Positions 58,399-64,000 of a DNA stretch of 64,000 bases are shown here, piece after piece. This stretch comes from Lepidonotus clava (Eukaryota > Annelida > Polychaeta > Phyllodocida > Polynoidae). Under the pieces are notes generated by a model. The model did not search any database. It was not told the DNA's origin and saw only the letters and a list, made by a program, of their open reading frames with translations. Both the position numbers and the translations under genes were made by a program. The stretch spans positions 37,072,295 to 37,136,294 of the forward strand of contig OW387150.1 in assembly GCA_936440205.1 (NCBI GenBank), read 5' to 3'. How positions within the stretch are numbered: position 1 is the first letter of the stretch; each line of letters opens with the position of its first letter.

Positions 58399-58616
58399 AG
58401 GCTGTATTCCACTAGCGATTTTACCCCCAATTTCAAAAATCGGCAGTGGAAATATGGTTTAATCATAGGCATGTTACATATTATTTGAACGAGTTTTTAA
58501 TTCTCTCTCAGATGGTATAAAGGATGCATGGCCTTTTGTTATATGAGTGGTAAAAAGTTATAAAATACCCAATTACAGTTAGTCATATCACCTATCTAGT
58601 GGAATACAGGGCAGCT
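58399..58616. mobile_element. MITE family H, copy 3
   Basis: Ends AGGCTGTATTCCACTAGCGA and CTAGTGGAATACAGGGCAGC with TTAAG-like flanks; AAATCGGCAGTGG near the left end matches copy 2. In the spacer near the gene 3 3' end. Confidence 0.65.
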
Positions 58617-58839
58617 TAAGTCTCTTGAATATCCATAGGTAAGTGTATGTCTGTAAGTCTAGGTGGCGCTGCGATGGCAAACAATCACACTACTATTATA
58701 ATAAGATGAATGAATCTTTTATCAGAATTGGAAATACATTATTTAAATCCGAATTAACCAATGCAAGTGAATTGAGTAACAGTAGAATTATAGCACACAG
58801 AATAAAACACGTACAACTTATTTTTCACTTTTTTTGTGT

Positions 58840-60921
58840 TTATTAGGAGATCATTTTCCTTTGATCACAGGTTCAAATAATGGACATAAAACTTGGGAGA
58901 ATACAAAAGATAATTACTTCGTTATGGCTACGATCAATTTGCTACCCTGTGAATTTCACAACTTTCTACAACATGAAGTCGTTTAACCCCTTCTAAAACA
59001 CAACTTGATTAAAATAAAATATGGAACCATAACCCATACCCACATGTACACTGATATATATGTCCCACACTGGGCGAAGTGAGTTCTAAATGGTCATTAA
59101 ATGAGTACGATAGATATGAAATTGAAAGGAAATATCACTATAAGGACATTTAAAGGAGAACATATTTGGCAAGTCTAGGGCACAGTCAGATTTTCTAAGT
59201 ATCAAAAGCTAACAAAGCAGACGAAGATTGTAAATTTGAACAACTTCACAAACGATCAAACGACCAAACATAAAAGGGCCACGCACTCAACTTGTCATGC
59301 CCAGTTCACTTCAACATAAACGTATATACATATAACCAACTGAGAAGGGGGAACGAGGGGGGTTAGCACCCCAAGACTGGACCCCTATATCAGCCTAAGG
59401 GCAGGGCCCGAATTAGGGCTGCCCACAGGCCAAGGGGTGTTGACTCCCTGAGGACCCCCTTTGAGGTTGGTCATCGATCTATTCAACCTTTTCTGTTAGA
59501 TCCAAGGTCCCAAGGAAGGATGCACAGCAATCAGGGATTTTGGGGATGTGATGCTGCACGTAATTTTACGTTTCTTCACATAACTTTTTTGATATCCATC
59601 AAATCCACAAACAGTAAGCAACTAAAATGTAGCTAGGAATGTTGTGTAGATAATGCATATGCTAGATTTTTATATTTCTTAATGATTTCATTTGTTTATG
59701 AATTATTGAAAAATAAAGCATAGTGCACTCTATAGGATATGCAGGACAGGTTTTAACACAAAACAATCAGTTTACAAACACACATTCTGCAGAGATCATG
59801 AAACAATTATGATGATTATGTATATACATCACTCCAACATGGAAGACATGATAGACAATTGTGGATACATATATTCCGAATCCCTATTCAGATCTAGTAT
59901 ACTCATATATTCATACAAAAGTCTCTGCATTATGATATCAAGTCCTGGGTATCGAGTTCATTCTTCATGAAAAACAACTAGTTTTGTCAAAACAAAAAGA
60001 TAAATAAAATAAAATAAAACTAGTAACTTGACACCTTGACAAGAAAAGATCTAAATAGGTTAGTTTTGTGACATTATAAAGATTTAACAAAAACCTAATC
60101 GTATTTGTGATAGGACTCTTCCAAAAACATGTCATGGCATATGTTACATATATATAATAATTATGAATCAACACAATGTCTTGCAATCGTTATAATTATA
60201 ATTACATTTTACTTCATGAATGATTGTTGGCACCGGTCCAGTTTTTGTCTGCTTAAATAACATTAGCAAAGTAATACTAATGGCTATAACGTATGCATAG
60301 TTTGCAGAAATATAATGTTTCGATTGTCACATGAGGGAACAAAAGTTACAAGCATAATACCGTTATACATTGGAAGAGAGCAACAATTGCTAATGTTATT
60401 CCTCTTCTGCATGTAAGTATGCCCATTACACTTTACATGTAGGCTCTTTATAATGATTATGAAAAGTAAAAACAAAATAAAAACTGTTGTTAAGAGAGAT
60501 ATAACGACTGACATGATGAGTTTCATGATGAATGTCAACAGCAATGTTGTGGCTAAGGACAACTGGTATTCTTGAAAAGTTGTCACCCCCCATGGGTGGA
60601 ACTAAACAATTATTTTGATAAGCCAACATCATCTTTAATAAAGGTGCTCACTTATATACCAACATATCCATGACAATATTGTCAGTCCCCAGAGGTAGAG
60701 CAAAATGGCCATCTTAATAAGGTCAAAGATCTTTAATATAGATGCTTGCTTATACAAATGCCACGACAACGTTGTCGTCCCCCATGGGAGAACCAAACAA
60801 TCACCTTAGTAAGGGCAAAAGTCCTTTAATAAAGGTGCTCGCTGATATCGACATCAACGACAACATTGTCAGCCTCCAAGGGTACAGCAAAATGAACATC
60901 TTCAGAAGGCCATATCTTTTT
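58840..60921 (-). other. Gene 3 3' UTR (probable)
   Basis: AT-rich sequence after the gene 3 stop without exons. The first clear minus-strand AATAAA is at 58840-58845, giving a UTR of about 2.1 kb. The 95-bp tandem repeats occupy its first 400 bases. Confidence 0.45.
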
Positions 60922-60985
60922 TTAATAAAGATGCTCGCTAATTCCAACGTCCACGACAACGTTGTCGCCCCCCATGGGTAAGGTG
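60535..60985 (-). repeat. 95-bp tandem repeat spanning gene 3 stop codon and 3' UTR
   Basis: About five units with a step of 92-96 bp, centred near 60960, 60864, 60770, 60678 and 60585. Each has a palindromic core (CGACAACGTTGTCG in the coding unit, TGACAATATTGTCA in the fourth) and a TTTATTAAAG end. The first unit encodes the protein C-terminus; the second still encodes EADNVVVDVDISEHLY and a stop. Confidence 0.85.
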
Positions 60986-61066
60986 GACTGGTCCTCCTTG
61001 TGGGACTTCTTCTTCTTACGATGTTTCTTCTCTGTGGTGCCCTCCCCTCTCTCCTCCTTCTCCCTC
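60922..61066 (-). CDS. Gene 3 last coding exon: basic tail and stop
   Basis: 145 bp, phase 2 in, stop TAA at 60924-60922. Basic run (EKKHRKKKKSHKEDQ), then LPMGGDNVVVDVGISEHLY. The last 20 or so codons belong to a 95-bp tandem unit that is repeated four more times into the 3' UTR (60535-60985). Confidence 0.88.
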
Positions 61067-63978
61067 CTGTAGACAAGAAAATATCAAACATTCACAAAAT
61101 GAAACAATCCATATCACAAAGCCAGAATTGTATTCTATAGATCTGCCAAAACTATAAACCATATTTTCGTTTTTATATGACTGCCAATCTGCTTATGTTT
61201 GTCTTATTCTATTTTGAACAAATAGTGAATCTAGTGGCACATGCAACATACAGTCAACTAATGTAAAAGTACAATGCTCTGTACTGAATTTGATAATAGT
61301 ATCAAATCAAGACCGTATCTCTGCCTGATGAATAAATTAAGTCATTCAACAGCAGATACAATAAGCTGGTTCTTATAGCAAGAGAACATGCTTAAAAAAG
61401 AGGATATAAATGAAAGGTTAATACACATAAGAAGTAGATTATGTTGATGGATTTGTCTGTCAAAATCCTAGGTTGATGAAAGAAAAATGATCTTTTACAT
61501 CATGTAAAGTTTTAAGACAGCTATTGCACAAAAGGTACCATTTGAAAAAAAAGTATGAGATACATTAATTGTTACTCACCTCTTCCTCTCCTTCTTCTCC
61601 TTCCTCCTCTGTTCGTCGTCTCGCGACTTCCTTGGTTGGTCACTTTTGTCAATGGCTGAAAGATGGAAATCAGAATATGTACAGGGGCAGATCCAGGGGG
61701 GGATCCAGTGGGTCCTGATTTTCCCCTCCAACTTCTGTAGACCCCAAGACTACAGAAAGAGGGGAAAATGCTGTGTGCATATGCGAAATTCATACCGTTT
61801 TCGTACTTAACCTATAGCTGACTCCCGCACTTTCAAAAATCCTCTTCCTCTAATATAAGCAATAAGTCCCAGGTTACAAACCATCAAGATCATCAAAATC
61901 TTTCTAGTATAAAAAATTGTTTACAGGTTCTGTCCCATCCCTATATGTTTATACAACCATCCACAAATATTTCAAGTAAGACTTATGATTAATGATTAAT
62001 ATTCTAGAACATAAAACTGTAAATACTAATTGAAAGGGGCCTTCCATTAAGTATGTATGTACATTTCAAATATTTCAAACCACACCACCTCCCCTTGCGC
62101 CAAAGTACAGAGTTGATTTGCACAGGAACATACACACATTTTCATAATTCCACTCCCTGTATGTGCATATATGTACTAAATAGAAGGACCTAAATATTTT
62201 CCATATATTGTCTTACTACTAATGAAAATCACGACAAATCAGTCCATTTTACAAGTTACTTTGTGATAACTATGATGCAATAAATAACTTACGGTCCAGT
62301 TTAAAGCGCGATTCGTGAACCCGAGACTTGGAGAAGTCAGGCAGCTCTCCGACTTGAGTCCTCACATCTAGAAGAGATCAGAGAGAGCACAATGTCAAGT
62401 TTCACATCCATAAGGTATGAGTGAGTTGGTTTCAGAGATATTGAGAAATTCTGGAAACAAGTATAAACACAATGTCATTCTAATAAAGACAACTTAGATA
62501 ATTTTACTCACAATTTTATCCTTACAAATTGAGATACTAAGTAAAGTACTAAATTGTACACTATTAAGACCATAATGCAATGATTTCAAAGCTCATTTGA
62601 CATCAGCCATTGTTGAAATAAGACTATACAAAAAGATAAAAAGGTGCCTTGCATGTATGGTATGTTTTCTTGTGTATCATAATGCCTGAACATAAGTTTA
62701 ATGTTCTGATTGACCTACCTTATATTTGGAAACAATCAGAATTTTGATTTTTATGAGCTAAAATGAGCTTGTTGGTGAAGTCATTACCATTACTCATTTG
62801 TACCTCACGATAGGCTTATAATTCTCCCAACCACGGATAGCTATTTTTTGCCTGCAGGTTAGCCTCAAACAGGATGCATACTGGGTAATATGTCAACAAA
62901 GCTCAAGACTATAAATTCTCATGAACTGTATCATTATTTGTAGATTAACATTGTGAAAAACTAGCCATCATTATTTTTTGAATTAGCATCCATGTCCATT
63001 AATATTTCTTGAGTAGTTTGAAAATTCATTCATTGTAGATGGATATGTTGCAATTATTTGCTTAATTACTATAGTTTGTCCTGGGATTTTGTCGAGGAAA
63101 TCAGTCAAAATTGTCCTGCAGGTGATTAAAATACTGAAAATCAGCTATCCGTGGTAGGGAGAATTATGTGACTATTATGTCAGAGGACTCATCCACCCCC
63201 CTAGAGGCTGGGTATCACTGCTACTAATGAGGTAGGGGGAAGGGCTTATGGTACTTACTTGAGGCTGTCACTGTGGAGGCCTCGTCTACCCCACGTTGGG
63301 GCTGGGTGTCCCTGTCAGTGCTTGGTAGGAAAGGAGGTGCCTCGTACACGTTGGATTCCTTGTTGGGGTGCACCAGACTGGCAGTTCTGTCACAACAATA
63401 GAGGGATATTAGTCTCCTGTTTTTATGTTATGGTTGAAAAAGACAACTTATATCCCTAAAAGTATCTTTATATTAGGTGAGTTCACTTTACCTTTTTGAT
63501 ACCTTTATAATTAAAATAAAACGCACTTTACATTACATTTTATTTGTAGTTGCATATTGCAGTGGTTTAGAAATTCTATTTGAAAATTTAAAAACAAGTG
63601 GTAATTTGAGTCTCTTTAGTTTGGTAAAGTTGTAATGATAAGGTGAGAAATACTCCTTCTTACATAGGGGGTTAATTACCTTTCTGGGCCACTGGGTACC
63701 AGCCATAGGTTATTGGTGTACACACCTGGCACCAGCGACCAATAAAGTTCCCGTTATGCTACACTGATAACCTACCGCTGGTACCCAGCAGCCCAGAAAA
63801 GTAGTTCTCCTCCTAATTATTCGGAACTTAAATTTTGTTATGCAGACTAACATACTGCATATTTCGATAATTTATTACTAATTTGAGCAGGCTTACTCTT
63901 TTGATCGTTTCTTGTAGTTGACAAAGATGACAGCGGCAATGATGACCAACAGAACGACAGCTGCGATGACTCCGATCA
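60922..63978 (-). CDS. Gene 3: transmembrane and cytoplasmic part of a related receptor
   Basis: Five minus-strand exons: 63978-63897, 63386-63259, 62367-62293, 61655-61580 and 61066-60922, about 167 residues ending at TAA. A transmembrane helix (1-22) is followed by a tail of about 145 residues that starts like gene 2 (LVHPNKES) and becomes strongly basic and charged (RRKEKKERKRREKEERG, KKHRKKKKSHKEDQ). The extracellular part lies beyond the right edge of the window. By analogy it should carry lectin-type modules, which can be checked in the adjacent sequence. The Lys/Arg-rich end may bind membrane lipids or the cytoskeleton, or act as a nuclear signal; this is inference. Confidence 0.83.
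61580..61655 (-). CDS. Gene 3 exon: charged tail segment
   Basis: 76 bp, phase 1 to phase 2. PIDKSDQPRKSRDDEQRRKE then KKERK. Dense Lys/Arg/Glu, likely a single charged helix. It joins in frame to 61066. Confidence 0.85.
61683..61850. mobile_element. Related GGGGCAGATCC MITE copy in gene 3 intron
   Basis: Begins CAGGGGCAGATCCAGG 28 bp after exon 61580-61655 in plus orientation and shares GACTCCCGCACTTTCAAAAA-like words with 15160-15180. The right end is unclear. Confidence 0.45.
62293..62367 (-). CDS. Gene 3 exon: tail segment
   Basis: 25 codons, phase 1-1. NVRTQVGELPDFSKSRVHES then RFKLD. Acceptor CTTCTAG, donor ACC/GTAAGT. No domain. Confidence 0.8.
62818..63167. mobile_element. Inverted-repeat MITE in gene 3 intron (350 bp)
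   Basis: Left ATAATTCTCCCAACCACGGA and right inverted ATAATTCTCCCTACCACGGA, continuing TAGCT..TTTT, give about 28 bp of near-perfect inverted ends. CCTGCAGG occurs near both ends. Superfamily not determined. Confidence 0.7.
63259..63386 (-). CDS. Gene 3 exon: proximal tail
   Basis: 128 bp, phase 2 to phase 1. ETASLVHPNKESNVYEAPPF then LPSTDRDTQPQRGVDEAST. LVHPNKES aligns with VVHPDKAD of gene 2 in the same exon position. VYEAP is a possible SH2 target. Confidence 0.88.
63688..63800. mobile_element. Palindromic MITE family G, copy 2
   Basis: Arms TCTGGGCCACTGGGTACCAG and (inverted) TCTGGGCTGCTGGGTACCAG, 113 bp, able to form a long hairpin. About 100 bp from the gene 3 membrane exon, mirroring copy 1 near the gene 1 membrane exon. 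Confidence 0.7.
63897..63978 (-). CDS. Gene 3 exon: transmembrane helix
   Basis: 82 bp, phase 1 to phase 2. IGVIAAVVLLVIIAAVIFV then NYKKRSK. Acceptor ACCTGTAG and donor AGA/GTAAGC. Length and phases are identical to gene 1 exon 19287-19368. Confidence 0.92.
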
Positions 63979-64000
63979 CTACAGGTGGAAAACACAAGAC

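Larger units (their letters stand above)
56641..58839. other. Spacer between gene 2 promoter and gene 3 3' end
   Basis: No coding exon is supported. It contains a G-run tract (56690-56762), a second G-rich tract (57940-57990), a hAT-like MITE end near 58320-58347 and a 3-bp-target MITE (58399-58616). The open frame at 57946-58311 has no recognisable domain or splice support. Confidence 0.55.
61067..63258 (-). other. Gene 3 tail introns
   Basis: Introns 61067-61579, 61656-62292 and 62368-63258. They hold a GGGGCAGATCC MITE copy (61683) and the 350-bp MITE (62818-63167); nothing else recognised. Confidence 0.6.

Overview
The window is animal nuclear DNA: intron-rich genes with GT-AG splice sites, about 1.3-3 kb of coding sequence spread over 20-27 kb per gene, and a dense load of short DNA transposons. 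The protein families (WSC, C-type lectin-like and von Willebrand A modules on single-pass membrane proteins) and the repeat style suggest a marine invertebrate. An amphioxus (Branchiostoma) or similar invertebrate deuterostome is my best guess, but I cannot prove the species.

Three related membrane-receptor genes fill the window. Gene 1 (+ strand, exons 2086-22986, 5' end outside the window) encodes a WSC domain, the C-terminal half of a C-type lectin-like domain (CTLD), a complete CTLD, a 495-residue Ser/Thr-rich mucin exon, a transmembrane helix and a long proline- and tyrosine-rich tail. Gene 2 (- strand, 56438-29086, apparently complete, 844 residues over 16 exons, with one further candidate exon) encodes a signal peptide, a vWA domain with an intact MIDAS, a CTLD N-half, a WSC domain, a CTLD C-half, a complete CTLD, a Thr-rich stalk, a transmembrane helix and a tyrosine-containing tail. 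Gene 3 (- strand, 63978-60922) shows only its transmembrane exon and a lysine/arginine-rich tail. Genes 1 and 2 converge; gene 3 lies head-to-tail upstream of gene 2. All three transmembrane exons are 82-85 bp and run from phase 1 to phase 2, so I read the genes as one tandem family.

The main biological point is a nested domain. In gene 2 the two WSC exons lie between exons for the first half and the last half of one CTLD. The break falls after the WxWxxxG strand, where the CTLD long loop starts. Gene 1 has the same WSC exons, in the same phases, followed by the same CTLD C-half. A WSC sugar-binding module therefore seems to have been inserted into a C-type lectin fold by shuffling of a phase-1 exon cassette, before the genes duplicated.

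Region by region: 1-2085 is intron or upstream DNA of gene 1, with repeats. 2086-22986 is gene 1, with a 10.9-kb intron inside its WSC domain. 22987-29085 holds the two 3' UTRs and a 54-bp minisatellite. 29086-56438 is gene 2; its introns hold a 5'-truncated LINE, a 138-bp satellite, a 73-bp satellite, an AGGTCA-rich minisatellite and many MITEs. 56439-58840 is the gene 2 promoter and spacer. 58840-63978 is the 3' part of gene 3, whose last coding segment is repeated about five times into the 3' UTR. Six TTAA-flanked (piggyBac-type) MITEs of four families occur, one family carrying a palindromic CRE. I see no RNA genes beyond tRNA-like SINE heads, no CRISPR array and no viral element.
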